Source: DATMBL01 sp050735975 (GTDB lineage Bacteria > Desulfobacterota > Binatia > UBA9968). Taken from it: a stretch of DNA of 60,056 nt. Numbering within the stretch: position 1 is the first letter of the stretch; each line of letters starts with the position of its first letter. Shown one piece after another: positions 51,820 through 60,056 of the stretch. The notes under the pieces were generated by a model that did not search any database, was not told the DNA's origin, and saw only the letters and a list, made by a program, of their open reading frames with translations. The position numbers were made by a program, and so were the translations under genes. The stretch lies in NCBI GenBank assembly GCA_050735975.1, contig JBOHVS010000337.1, positions 1-60,056 on the forward strand, in the 5' to 3' direction.

Positions 51820-52254
51820 TTATGGTTCGCTCCCAATCAAATAGTCAAATAGGATAACCAGAGTTCCCCACACCACCAGACCCACTCCCGTCTCCACAAT
51901 GAGAATACCGTGGTATCGCAACTCAGCGCTTGAAAGTCCGGGAATAGGAAGATACGCATAGTCTAAAAAGTTTCCTCCCCAGGCCAGAGGCAAAAGACCG
52001 GCAACCGCGTAGATGAGCATTCCTACGGCGGCCACCAGGCTTGCAACCCTCGGGGAAAATCTCCGGTGCTCATATTCCTCGCCGAGTGAAAGTCGGAGGA
52101 GCATCATCGATGCCGCCAAAATCACTCCGCCCTGAAAGCCTCCTCCCGGACCGTAATGCCCGTGCGTGATGACGTAGAGAGCGAAAATTTGGATGAACGG
52201 AACTAAAAACCTCGACACCCCTTCGACGATCGGGTTTTGTAAGCTTCCGCGCAT
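51820..52254 (-). CDS. mnhB: MrpB/MbhF-like subunit
   Basis: A 144-residue four-helix membrane protein of the MnhB family. The loop ITHGHYGPGGGFQGGVILAA is the MnhB signature. It is a structural subunit of the Mrp-type complex. It lies three bases from the MnhC-like gene and five from the MbhE-like gene. Confidence 0.93.
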   Translation of the reverse strand: MRGSLQNPIVEGVSRFLVPFIQIFALYVITHGHYGPGGGFQGGVILAASMMLLRLSLGEEYEHRRFSPRVASLVAAVGMLIYAVAGLLPLAWGGNFLDYAYLPIPGLSSAELRYHGILIVETGVGLVVWGTLVILFDYLIGSEP

Positions 52255-52259
52255 CGAAC

Positions 52260-52538
52260 CTAACCCCGCCGATTCTTCCTGGGCAGGATCAGAATTACCG
52301 CCAATCCTGCCGTCAAAATCACCACGGTCTCTCCCAACGTGTCGTAGCCACGGTAATCCGCCAGCACAGAGGTCACGATGTTCGGCGTGTGCGTTTCCGC
52401 ATAAGATTGCTCTACATATCTAGGTACGACATGCGTACGTGTGGGAGCTGAAGCCTCTCTAGAATCCGGCAGATCGCTTTCCGCATAGACAAGCAAGCTG
52501 AAAAAAAGAGCCAAGACTGTCGCGGTAATCCAGTTCAA
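52260..52538 (-). CDS. MbhE-like subunit (MrpA C-terminal part)
   Basis: A 92-residue protein with a membrane helix at each end and a polar loop between. The C-terminal ADYRGYDTLGETVVILTAGLAVILI is the conserved MrpA C-terminal/MbhE segment. As a separate gene it matches Mbh-type operons in which MrpA is split. Confidence 0.85.
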   Translation of the reverse strand: MNWITATVLALFFSLLVYAESDLPDSREASAPTRTHVVPRYVEQSYAETHTPNIVTSVLADYRGYDTLGETVVILTAGLAVILILPRKNRRG

Positions 52539-52780
52539 TCGTTCGACCTCCGTTCCATGACAAAGAGAGCGACCAGGAACAACACTCCGGTCACCCCGGC
52601 TCCGAGCGTCGCTTCCGTGAAAGCCACATCGACAGCTCCCATCGTAACGAACAAAAGCGCCATGACAAAACTGTAGCCGCTCAAAACCACGGCCGCTGCC
52701 ACCAAGTCGCGCACCTCCAGGGCGATGAGTGCTAACGCAACAAGAACAATGAGAAGCCAGAACTCAACCTGCCAAATCAC
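52535..52780 (-). CDS. MbhD-like subunit (DUF4040)
   Basis: An 81-residue protein with three helices. EVRDLVAAAVVLSGYSFVMA and GAVDVAFTEATLGAGVTGVLF are the conserved DUF4040 features, corresponding to a segment of MrpA or MbhD. It overlaps the next gene by ATGA. Confidence 0.88.
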   Translation of the reverse strand: MIWQVEFWLLIVLVALALIALEVRDLVAAAVVLSGYSFVMALLFVTMGAVDVAFTEATLGAGVTGVLFLVALFVMERRSND

Positions 52781-52783
52781 GGG

Positions 52784-53086
52784 TTACTTTCCTTCCGCTC
52801 TCCATATCTTTAGCCCCGAGCGGACAGCCGCGCGCGTAAGCGCGTGGGTTGCAGTGGGATTGGTCACCGCGATGATGACTACAATAAGCAGCAGCTTGAA
52901 AGTGCTGAGCGCAGCGCCGTTATAAAGGGCCAAACCAACGAGTACGAGCGTGCTTCCTAACGTTTCGGCTTTGCCAACCGCATGCGCGCGCGTGTAAAAG
53001 TCCGGCAAGCGAAGCAAGCCCACGCAACTCACCAACAAAAAAAACGCGCCTCCGACTAGGAATATTCCAGCAACAAATGCCATCAC
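52784..53086 (-). CDS. mnhG: MrpG-like subunit
   Basis: A 100-residue three-helix MnhG/MbhC protein. GLLRLPDFYTRAHAVGKAET and NPTATHALTRAAVRSG are the diagnostic motifs. It overlaps mnhF by ATGA. Confidence 0.93.
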   Translation of the reverse strand: MMAFVAGIFLVGGAFFLLVSCVGLLRLPDFYTRAHAVGKAETLGSTLVLVGLALYNGAALSTFKLLLIVVIIAVTNPTATHALTRAAVRSGLKIWRAEGK

Positions 53087-53352
53087 GGCTCATCTTGCTT
53101 GCGCTCATAATACTTCGCCAGCGCAACCATACCAATAAAATTCAACATGCCATAAGCCAGCGCGAGGTCAACGAACATGTCGATCCGATCATAAAGAAAG
53201 CCGACCAACACCAAGACCAGGATAGCATTCGTACCGATCAGCCCCGCCCCAATCGCTCTGTCAAAAAGCGTCGGACCGGCCACGATCCGGTATAAACTCG
53301 CGGCAAATAACAAAGCTACGAAGACGGCGAGGGCCAAAAACATTGTGCTCAC
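53083..53352 (-). CDS. mnhF: MrpF-like subunit
   Basis: An 89-residue three-helix MnhF/MbhB protein with YRIVAGPTLFDRAIGAGLIG and FLYDRIDMFVDLALAYGML. GTG 53352 overlaps the mnhE stop (GTGA) and follows GGGAG; ATG 53343 is an alternative. Confidence 0.93.
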   Translation of the reverse strand: MSTMFLALAVFVALLFAASLYRIVAGPTLFDRAIGAGLIGTNAILVLVLVGFLYDRIDMFVDLALAYGMLNFIGMVALAKYYERKQDEP

Positions 53353-53918
53353 GACATGCTCCCGTCTTCCCGAACCCATCGAATCTCCGGCTGTGGCTCC
53401 TCCGGCTCGCCGAAAATCGCTTCGAGCTTACTCTGCATCTTCGCTTCCAACAGACTTCCCGCTGCGTCCGGCACAAGGGCGTGCACCAAATAAGTTCCCT
53501 CTGTGAGATCGACCGTGATGGTGCCAGGGGTCAGCGTAATAGAATTAGCGAGAAGGACGCGGCCGGCCTTGCTTTGAAGTCGCGTCCTGAATCGAAGCAT
53601 ACCCGGTTTGATCGGCAATTTCGGGTGGAGAACGAGGTAAGCCACCTGAAGATTCGCTTCTACAATGCTATAAGCCAACCAAACAAAATAGGAAAAAAGC
53701 CTCCATCCTGTTTTCAACAATGAGGCCGCACTCAACGCTTGCTTTTTTCGCTGCCTGTCTTCAGGCTCCAACAAATCTTGCGTGACGAAGGTCACGAGCG
53801 CCGCCGATGCCAGACCGAAGATAAGATACTTGACTTCAAGCTTTCCGGACAGGATGAGCCAGAAAGCAAACAGGACGGTAAACTGAAGAACCAATCTCCT
53901 AGCTTTCTGCGCCGCCAT
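53349..53918 (-). CDS. mnhE: MrpE-like subunit
   Basis: A 189-residue MnhE/MbhA protein: N-terminal helices, AYSIVEANLQVAYLVLHPKL in the middle and SITLTPGTITVDLTEGTYLV, the signature. It is the first gene of the eleven-gene Mrp/Mbh-like operon. Confidence 0.92.
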   Translation of the reverse strand: MAAQKARRLVLQFTVLFAFWLILSGKLEVKYLIFGLASAALVTFVTQDLLEPEDRQRKKQALSAASLLKTGWRLFSYFVWLAYSIVEANLQVAYLVLHPKLPIKPGMLRFRTRLQSKAGRVLLANSITLTPGTITVDLTEGTYLVHALVPDAAGSLLEAKMQSKLEAIFGEPEEPQPEIRWVREDGSMS

Positions 53919-54121
53919 AGAAAAATCTCCTTCGCGACAAGCTCAGCATAGTTGCGCGCGCCTTTGGACCTCTGGCACAGGTTAGTACGAAAAAGGAGCA
54001 GCCCCAAATTACCTTATTTTCACGTGCCACGCGAGCACCGCTGTTACTGCGGCTGTGGCTTTCTTAGGGATTCTTCTGGATCATGAAAGCGGCGGAAGAT
54101 TTTCCTGTAGCACAGAACGTC

Positions 54122-54679
54122 TTACTTCATCCTTCCGTGAGATTTAAGCAGATCGCGAAACTGCTTATGCAGCTTCTCCAGCTTCGGCGGGATCGTGAAT
54201 TGGCAGTAAGGTTGGTAAGGATTTCGCGCGTAATACTTCTGATGGTACTCTTCGGCTTCGTAAAAGTCGCCGAGAGCCTCCACGGTCGTAACGACAGGTT
54301 TCCCGAAAGCCTTGGAGTCGTTCAGCTCCTTGATGAAGTTCTCGGCTTCTCGCTGCTGGTCTTCATCGACGTAGAGCACCGCTGAACGGTACTGTGTGCC
54401 GACGTCATTGCCTTGACGGTTCAGCGTGGTCGGATCGTGCGTCGCGAAAAAGACCGTAAGCAGATCTTTGTAGGCGATCTGAGTCGGATCGAATTCGATT
54501 CGAATGACTTCTGCGTGGCCCGTGCGCCCGCCGCAGACTTGCTCGTACGTGGGATTCTTTACCGCTCCGCCCGCGTAGCCTGGAACGACCGATGTCACGC
54601 CACGCAGTTCGTCAAACACCGCCTCCGTGCACCAGAAGCAGCCGCCGCCAAAAACCGCAATTTCATTTTGTGGTGCCAT
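54122..54679 (-). CDS. msrA: Peptide methionine sulfoxide reductase A
   Basis: A 185-residue MsrA. GGGCFWCTEAVFDELRGV holds catalytic Cys14 (and Cys17), with GHAEVIRIEFDP and DPTTLNRQGNDVGTQYRSAV following. It reduces the S-epimer of methionine sulfoxide in proteins. A possible resolving cysteine is in PYCQFTIPPK. It lies downstream of the bicupin gene on the same strand, 38 bases apart. Confidence 0.96.
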   Translation of the reverse strand: MAPQNEIAVFGGGCFWCTEAVFDELRGVTSVVPGYAGGAVKNPTYEQVCGGRTGHAEVIRIEFDPTQIAYKDLLTVFFATHDPTTLNRQGNDVGTQYRSAVLYVDEDQQREAENFIKELNDSKAFGKPVVTTVEALGDFYEAEEYHQKYYARNPYQPYCQFTIPPKLEKLHKQFRDLLKSHGRMK

Positions 54680-54717
54680 GAGTTTTCTCTACAAGCATCC
54701 TTGAACGCAATGAGGCA

Positions 54718-55590
54718 CTATTGGACTAAGCTGTCGTTGTAATAACTCTTCGGGACGAAGTTGAAGAAGTGTCCCGTTCCCTCCACCATCCGCTGTGAGT
54801 GGGCCACTCCCGCCGGAATGTGCACGCCTACCGGACTTTCGATGACAGTCTTCGCATCGCCGATGACGAACTCGGTCTTGAGCCCTGAAAGCTCCGGGCC
54901 GTTACCAATAACGATGTGGTAGGTGTCGCAGTTGTGCGTGTGCTTATCAACGTAGCTCGCCTGCGCCGGCGCGATATTCGATACGCTCCGCACGACCGTA
55001 TAGAACTCCGCCTCCGGTTTGAGTTTCCCGTCAACGAACACGTGGCGCACACCCGGCGCGGCATCAGAGTGATATTTGATCTCTGTCGTCGGCCGCACAT
55101 CCGGTTTGATGATGTTATCGGCAAACCTGCCAAAATCGCGCCTGCCCTTGTCCGTGTCCGGCGTCCTGTCTTCGTGCGTGTAGCCGCGACTGCGAAAAAG
55201 AACCGTTACCGTTCCCGCGCCGCGCGTGACTTTGTATTCGTGAACTGCGCCGGTCGGGATATAAACACACGCCGGCGACACGATCTTGTGGATCTCGCCT
55301 TCAAAAATAATTTGTCCTTGGAGACCGGTTAGGTCAGGGTTGTTGCCGACGAAGTAGTAGAATTCGTCCGTGTTGTGACAATGGGGCACCTGATAGTCCG
55401 GTACGTTGGCCGGTAATTCCTTTGCCTCATGGATCGCGACATAGATGTCGGCATCCGGATGCGAATCCCGGTTGATGAAGACATGCCGCTTGACGGGCAG
55501 CGCAATCCGCTCGCGGAGAGGTCTTTTTTCTTCGAACCGTGCGCCGACCACTCCCGGCCTCGCCTTGACGATATATTTTCCAATATCCAT
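54718..55590 (-). CDS. Bicupin protein with internal duplication
   Basis: A 290-residue protein of two similar cupin halves. The first has VPHCHNTDEFYYFVGNNPDL and VYIPTGAVHEYKV, the second VDKHTHNCDTYHIVIGNGPE and VHIPAGVAHSQRM, each with two or three metal-binding histidines. The halves probably arose by duplication. Function unknown; a polyketide cyclase-like or dioxygenase role is possible but not supported. Start ATG 55590. Confidence 0.8.
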   Translation of the reverse strand: MDIGKYIVKARPGVVGARFEEKRPLRERIALPVKRHVFINRDSHPDADIYVAIHEAKELPANVPDYQVPHCHNTDEFYYFVGNNPDLTGLQGQIIFEGEIHKIVSPACVYIPTGAVHEYKVTRGAGTVTVLFRSRGYTHEDRTPDTDKGRRDFGRFADNIIKPDVRPTTEIKYHSDAAPGVRHVFVDGKLKPEAEFYTVVRSVSNIAPAQASYVDKHTHNCDTYHIVIGNGPELSGLKTEFVIGDAKTVIESPVGVHIPAGVAHSQRMVEGTGHFFNFVPKSYYNDSLVQ

Positions 55591-55833
55591 TTAACTACTC
55601 TACGATCCCGAAACTTCTCACTTGGGGTGATGAACTTTTTTATTAACACCTCCGCTTTAACCCTAATGCCACAGCCGTGTCAACGCTAACGCCATCGCCA
55701 CACCCTGACATAATTACGTTGCTATTAACCCCTGTCAGAATCACTTTCCTATAACAGCCGCACACCGGAATTCTTGACAACCCCCGATGAACGTGATTGT
55801 TTTTTAGGTTCTGCATCTGATTGGAGGAGTTCT

Positions 55834-57306
55834 ATGGCCAAACTGTTTATCGCCGGCGAGGACGTCGATTCGGAAAGTAAAGAGACCACCGCGGTCCGTA
55901 ATCCCGCGACCGGAGAAATTGTCGACACAGTGCCCAAAGGGACCGTCAACGACATCCGCCGCGCTATCGACGTAGCCAAAGGCGCCCTGAAGCAATGGTC
56001 GGCAATGGCGCCGTCCAAACGCGGGGCGATATTGCTCCAAGCGGGGCACCTGATTCTTCAACAAGAAAAAGATCTCGCCAATCTGCTAACCCGCGAGCAG
56101 GGTAAACCGACGCGCGAATCGATTCTGGAAGTCCGGCGTTTCGTCCATACTCTGGATCATTACGGGGGCATGGCCAAGAGCCTCCGCACCGGCGCCGTGG
56201 TTCTCGACAACGGACGTCATGGTCTGGTGTTGCGCAAGCCCTTGGGCGTTTGCGGCGCCATCGTGCCTTGGAACTTCCCTGTCTCTCTCATGGGCAACAA
56301 GCTCGGTCCTGCCTTGTTGGCCGGCAACACCGTCGTAGTCAAACCGGCCGGTACAACGCCGCTCACCGATCTCCGCTGCTGCGAATTGATCGATAAAGCG
56401 ATTCAACAAGGCGGTGGTCCAAAGGGGGTGCTCAATGTCGTTACGGGTCCGGGGAGCGTGGTGGGCGAAGAACTGCTTGTCAATCCGACCGTGCGCAAGA
56501 TCGGCTTTACCGGCGCCACTGATACCGGCAGACGAGTCATGCAGTCCGCCGCCAAAGATTTCAAGCACGTGACATTAGAGCTGGGCGGCAGCGATCCCAT
56601 GATCGTATGCGACGACGCCGACATCGATCGCGCCGTAAGCGCCGCGTCGGTAGGCCGTTTCTTCAACTGCGGCCAGGCCTGCTTGGCGGTGAAACGGCTC
56701 TACCTCTTCGACAACATCGCCGACGTGTTCATCGAGAAATTGGTCGAGAAGGTCAAAAGGATCACGGTCGGCAACGGACTCAAAGCCGGCGCGTTGATGG
56801 GGCCTCTGCACACGGCCGAGCAGCGTCAGGAGGTTGAACAGCAGGTGGAAGATGCGGTAAAGCGCGGGGCAAAATTACTCTGCGGCGCGCAACGCCCAAA
56901 GGGCGACGAATACGACAAGGGCTTCTATCTCCAGCCTACACTGGTGGCGGACGTCGATCCGGCATCCCGGCTTCTCCAAGAAGAATGCTTCGGCCCGGCT
57001 TTGCCGATCGTCCGGGTGAAGAATCTCGATCATGCCATCGAGCAGGCGAACAATTCAATCTTCGGTCTCGGCTCCTCCATCTGGACCCGCGATATCAACC
57101 GGGCGATGGCCGGCGCAGAAAGAATCGAGGCCGGTTACACCTGGGTCAACTCGGCCCAGATTATCTACGACGAGCTGCCCTTCGGCGGGGTGAAACAAAG
57201 CGGTCTAGGCAAAGAGCACGGCGAAGAGGCGATCGAGCATTACACCGACTCCAAGTCGGTGGTTATCGCCACCGAGACACAGTCGGAGATGGTGGGCGGC
57301 GAATGA
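55834..57306 (+). CDS. Aldehyde dehydrogenase family protein
   Basis: A 490-residue NAD(P)-dependent dehydrogenase. The catalytic Cys283 is in FNCGQACLAVKR, the general base Glu in TLELGGSDPMIV, and the dinucleotide site in PWNFPVSLMGNKLGPALLAG. ATG 55834 has GGAGGAG upstream; the frame could extend to 55774 but no ribosome site supports this. Substrate specificity (succinate semialdehyde, lactaldehyde, aromatic aldehyde) cannot be read. It heads a plus-strand cluster with a benzoate-CoA ligase, which suggests aromatic aldehyde oxidation. Confidence 0.94.
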   Translation: MAKLFIAGEDVDSESKETTAVRNPATGEIVDTVPKGTVNDIRRAIDVAKGALKQWSAMAPSKRGAILLQAGHLILQQEKDLANLLTREQGKPTRESILEVRRFVHTLDHYGGMAKSLRTGAVVLDNGRHGLVLRKPLGVCGAIVPWNFPVSLMGNKLGPALLAGNTVVVKPAGTTPLTDLRCCELIDKAIQQGGGPKGVLNVVTGPGSVVGEELLVNPTVRKIGFTGATDTGRRVMQSAAKDFKHVTLELGGSDPMIVCDDADIDRAVSAASVGRFFNCGQACLAVKRLYLFDNIADVFIEKLVEKVKRITVGNGLKAGALMGPLHTAEQRQEVEQQVEDAVKRGAKLLCGAQRPKGDEYDKGFYLQPTLVADVDPASRLLQEECFGPALPIVRVKNLDHAIEQANNSIFGLGSSIWTRDINRAMAGAERIEAGYTWVNSAQIIYDELPFGGVKQSGLGKEHGEEAIEHYTDSKSVVIATETQSEMVGGE

Positions 57307-57395
57307 ATCCCTTTGGGAATGCCAAATTTCACATCTCAGATTTCAAAACGAGATCTGCAATCCGTAATATGAGACTCTGAGCGCGGCGAAGACGC

Positions 57396-58937
57396 ATGCA
57401 CCTCGAACTGCCTGACATTTACAATGCCGCCACAACCTTTGTGGATGACAATATCGCCGAGGGTCGCGGCGGCAGAACCGCCATCTATTATCAAGATCAA
57501 AAAATCAGTTACCGAGAAGTCTCTGAGCAGGTTAATCGCACCGGCAACGCTCTAAAAGAGTTGGGCCTGGAGATCGAGCACCGGGTGTTGCTGGTTCTTC
57601 CGGACTGCCCGGCATTCGCCTTCAGCTTCTTCGGCGCCATCAAAATCGGCGCCGTTCCCATTCCGACCAATCCCTGGATGACAGCTAAGGATTATCAGTA
57701 TCTTCTCGACGACAGCAGGGCGCGGGTGATTATTGTTCACGAATCGGCTCTGCGGGAAGTCGAGAAAATCGCCGGCAGCGCCCGTTTTCTGAAGCATGTG
57801 ATCGTCGTCGGGACACCGAAGGGCAAGGCGCATTCGTACGAGGACCTGCTCGCTAAGGCCTCGGACAAACTCGCAGCCGAGGCGACCCACCGCGACGATG
57901 TCTGTTTCTGGGGTTACACCTCCGGCAGCACGGGCTCGCCGAAAGGCGCCGTGCATCTGCAGCACGACATGATCACGATCACGGACTTGTTTGTGAAGCC
58001 TGTGTTGGACATGAGTGAAGACGACATATGTTTCTCAGCGTCGAAACTGTTTTTTGCATACGGGCTGGGAAATTCGCTTTACTTTCCGTTCCGCTTCGGC
58101 GCTTCCACCGTTCTCTGGCCCGAACGGCCGGAACCGGAAAAGATTCTCCAGATTATCCATAAATACCGTCCCACCTTCTTTTTCTCCGTGCCAACGCTTT
58201 ACGCCCGGCTGCTGCGGGTCGAGAAGAAATACGACTTGAGTTCGCTTAAAATCTGCCTGTCTTCGGGCGAACCTTTGCCGCCGGCTCTGTTTAATCAGTG
58301 GCAGGATCGCTTCGGCGTCCAACTTCTCGATGTCGTGGGCTCGACGGAAGCGACGCATGACTTCCTGGCCAATCGGCCCGGCAGAGCGAAGCCCGGCAGC
58401 AGTGGAGAGGTGACGCCGGCATTCGAGGCCAAGATCGTCGACGATGAGGACCGCGAAGTAACTGTCGGCGAAGTCGGAAATCTGATGGTTAAGGGGGATG
58501 CCAACTCTCCCTATTACTGGAACAAACACGAGCAGACCAAAAAAATCATGCGGGGCGAGTGGCTGAAAACCGGCGATACCTATTATCGGGACGCCGAAGG
58601 TTATTACTGGTACTGCGGCCGCTCCGACGATATGCTCAAAGTCGGCGGCTTGTGGGTGTCGCCGATCGAAATCGAAAACACGTTGCTTGAGCACGCGTCG
58701 GTTTTAGAAGCGGCAGTAATCGGCGAGCAAGATGCCGATGGCCTGATCAAGCCCAAAGCCTATGTGCTGCTCAAGAGCGAGTTTAAGGCCAGCGACGAAC
58801 TGAAAACGGAGCTTCAGTCCCACGTTAAGAGTAAGCTGGCGCCGTACAAATATCCTCGGTGGGTGGAATTCGCCGATGACCTGCCGAAGACAGTCACCGG
58901 CAAGATCCAACGTTTTAGGCTGAGGGCCAAGAGTTAG
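57396..58937 (+). CDS. Benzoate-CoA ligase family protein
   Basis: A 513-residue ANL superfamily adenylate-forming enzyme. The AMP-binding P-loop GYTSGSTGSPKGAVHL is near residue 172, VVGSTEATHDFLANRPG lies before the adenine site, and LKTGDTYYRDAEGYYWYCGR plus the C-terminal PKTVTGKIQRFRLR lysine are present. The order and length match benzoate or hydroxybenzoate CoA ligases. It activates an aromatic acid to its CoA thioester. It follows the aldehyde dehydrogenase by 89 bases and precedes a class II aldolase by 34. Confidence 0.92.
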   Translation: MHLELPDIYNAATTFVDDNIAEGRGGRTAIYYQDQKISYREVSEQVNRTGNALKELGLEIEHRVLLVLPDCPAFAFSFFGAIKIGAVPIPTNPWMTAKDYQYLLDDSRARVIIVHESALREVEKIAGSARFLKHVIVVGTPKGKAHSYEDLLAKASDKLAAEATHRDDVCFWGYTSGSTGSPKGAVHLQHDMITITDLFVKPVLDMSEDDICFSASKLFFAYGLGNSLYFPFRFGASTVLWPERPEPEKILQIIHKYRPTFFFSVPTLYARLLRVEKKYDLSSLKICLSSGEPLPPALFNQWQDRFGVQLLDVVGSTEATHDFLANRPGRAKPGSSGEVTPAFEAKIVDDEDREVTVGEVGNLMVKGDANSPYYWNKHEQTKKIMRGEWLKTGDTYYRDAEGYYWYCGRSDDMLKVGGLWVSPIEIENTLLEHASVLEAAVIGEQDADGLIKPKAYVLLKSEFKASDELKTELQSHVKSKLAPYKYPRWVEFADDLPKTVTGKIQRFRLRAKS

Positions 58938-58971
58938 GGCCGGCAGATCCTACTATCACCAGGGAGCGATC

Positions 58972-59673
58972 ATGAGCCTCAAAGAGCTGAAGGAGACACT
59001 GGCATACTCGTGCAACATTTTGGCTTACGAGGGGCACTGGGACAACATACTGGGCCATGTGTCGGTCCGGATCCCAGATAAGGATCGAATTCTCATGAAG
59101 CCTCACAGCTTCGGCTTCGAGGAAATTCGGCCGCAGCACATTATCGAAGTCGACCTGGATGGCAACAAGACCGAGGGCAAGTACGAGCGTCACTCTGAGG
59201 TCTTCATCCACACTGAAATCTATAAGGCGCGGGCGGACGTCAACTGCGTCGTGCACTCCCACCCGCCCTATGCGGTCGCCTTTGGAGCCCTGGGCCAACG
59301 CCTGCGGCCGATTAGCCATGAGGGAAATATCTTCTACGAAGGGTTGCCGATATTCGACACCACGACCGCTTTGATCAGAACCCCTGAACTGGGTCAGGAT
59401 GTCGCCAAATCTCTAGGAAAATGCCGCGGCGTCCTGATGAAGAACCACGGCTCAACGGTCGTCGGACCGACGATCGAGGTGGCAACCCTGTACGCCGTGT
59501 TTCTGGAAAAGGCCGCGCGAATTCAGTTGTTAGCATCCGCTTCCGGTGAGCCTTCGTGGACGGCCGACGACGAAGCCGTGGCGAAATACGAACAGATCTA
59601 CACGCCCCACCGGTTGGGTTCTATGTGGGACTACTTCGTCCGCCGGGCGAAAAAATTGAACAAGCTAGGTTAA
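58972..59673 (+). CDS. Class II aldolase/adducin family protein
   Basis: A 233-residue protein with the metal histidines in CVVHSHPPYAVAFGA and MKNHGSTVVGPTIEVA, and an early EGHWDNILGHVSVRIP. Some members decarboxylate dihydroxyphthalates or cleave sugar phosphates. Its place next to a benzoate-CoA ligase and a Pht5-like gene suggests a decarboxylase in aromatic or phthalate catabolism. ATG 58972 has CAGGGAG upstream. It is related to the gene at 11234. Confidence 0.88.
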   Translation: MSLKELKETLAYSCNILAYEGHWDNILGHVSVRIPDKDRILMKPHSFGFEEIRPQHIIEVDLDGNKTEGKYERHSEVFIHTEIYKARADVNCVVHSHPPYAVAFGALGQRLRPISHEGNIFYEGLPIFDTTTALIRTPELGQDVAKSLGKCRGVLMKNHGSTVVGPTIEVATLYAVFLEKAARIQLLASASGEPSWTADDEAVAKYEQIYTPHRLGSMWDYFVRRAKKLNKLG

Positions 59674-59824
59674 CGCCAGCTTTAGCCGCCGTGGGCCTTT
59701 GCCAAGTTGATTTTTTCATCCGCTCTCCTTGCCGGTTTCCTTCCTGTCAAAAAACTATGCCCGCGCCGGTTCAACCGATTTTTGCCTGTTTGGCAAACTA
59801 TTCGAAGCGTGTTAGATAGGCGCC

Positions 59825-60056
59825 ATGAGCAATAAGCTTCACTTAACTTTGGCTTGTGGAGATTACGAGAGTATTCGCGCGCTAAAAGAAGGCACTGTGA
59901 AGCCGGACGGAATCGAGCTTACTGTCCTCACCGACATGACCTCCGATGTGCGTCATTGGCGCATGCTTCGGAATCGGGAATTCGACGTTGCTGAACTGTC
60001 CATGTCGAATTACCTGATTGCCAGGATCAACCATCTGCCATTCACCGCCATACCCG
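59825..60056 (+). CDS. Substrate-binding / 4,5-dihydroxyphthalate decarboxylase-like protein, 5' part
   Basis: The window ends within this gene; 77 residues are visible from ATG 59825, beginning MSNKLHLTLACGDYESIRAL and with REFDVAELSMSNYLIARI. This matches periplasmic-binding-fold proteins annotated as NMT1-like substrate-binding proteins or 4,5-dihydroxyphthalate decarboxylase. The absence of a signal peptide favours a cytoplasmic enzyme. It lies 151 bases after the class II aldolase gene. Confidence 0.75.
   Translation, partial: MSNKLHLTLACGDYESIRALKEGTVKPDGIELTVLTDMTSDVRHWRMLRNREFDVAELSMSNYLIARINHLPFTAIP

Noticed and set aside
55774..55802. Sigma-70 promoter before the aldehyde dehydrogenase gene
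   Set aside because: TTGACA is perfect but no acceptable -10 lies 16-18 bases downstream.

Overview
The window looks like a chromosomal segment of a free-living Gram-negative bacterium, probably Deltaproteobacteria-like (Desulfobacterota, Binatota, Tectomicrobia or Rokubacteria type). The grounds are an ATP synthase operon with two b-type subunits, headed by a bactofilin gene and lacking the a and c subunits; an outer-membrane style acyltransferase; many TTG/GTG starts; and a catabolic set (isochorismatase-like, MetE-like, TauE-like, LLM oxidoreductase, UbiD, class II aldolases, benzoate-CoA ligase, many cupins) common in soil and subsurface members of those groups. The lineage is inference. 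No rRNA, tRNA, CRISPR array or intact transposase was seen.

Layout. 1-2.9 kb: end of an isochorismatase-like gene, a MetE-like gene interrupted by an in-frame TGA exactly at its H-x-C zinc-ligand cysteine (possible selenoprotein), a TauE/SafE permease and an ICMT-like methyltransferase. 3-9.4 kb: threonine synthase, an orphan 2-oxoacid dehydrogenase E2, a Smr protein, then lspA-ileS on the minus strand. 9.4-13.6 kb: small HExxH protein, LpxL-like acyltransferase, class II aldolase, UbiD decarboxylase. 13.6-14.5 kb: gene-poor patch with two abutting inverted-repeat elements, a broken gene and a sigma-54-like promoter before a REC-GGDEF-EAL protein. 16.4-19.8 kb: nitrogen operon amt-glnA-glnB with a well-placed sigma-54 promoter. 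20.1-24.9 kb: ispH, a glycosyltransferase, a cold-shock protein and a DUF255 thioredoxin-fold protein.

24.9-30.5 kb holds parB, parA, mnmG and mnmE with two parS sites, a block usually near the replication origin; rsmG is missing from its usual place. 30.6-37.6 kb is an accessory block: cupin, LLM oxidoreductase, two paralogous bicupins around an EutA-like ATPase and a DMT permease. 37.6-44.3 kb is the F1/b ATP synthase operon plus bactofilin. 44.6-46.4 kb holds a cyclophilin and an Ldh-type dehydrogenase. 46.5-53.9 kb is an eleven-gene Mrp/Mbh-like cation/proton antiporter operon in archaeal Mbh gene order, with three large antiporter-like subunits and no hydrogenase. 54.1-55.6 kb: msrA and a bicupin. 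55.8 kb to the end is a plus-strand aromatic or phthalate-type catabolic cluster: aldehyde dehydrogenase, benzoate-CoA ligase, class II aldolase family protein, and the start of a substrate-binding/dihydroxyphthalate decarboxylase-like protein.

The most noteworthy observations are the TGA-for-Cys MetE-like gene with a SECIS-like hairpin, the eutA/bicupin neighbourhood without EutBC, the triple-antiporter Mrp/Mbh-like operon, and a set of MITE-like inverted repeats at gene borders.
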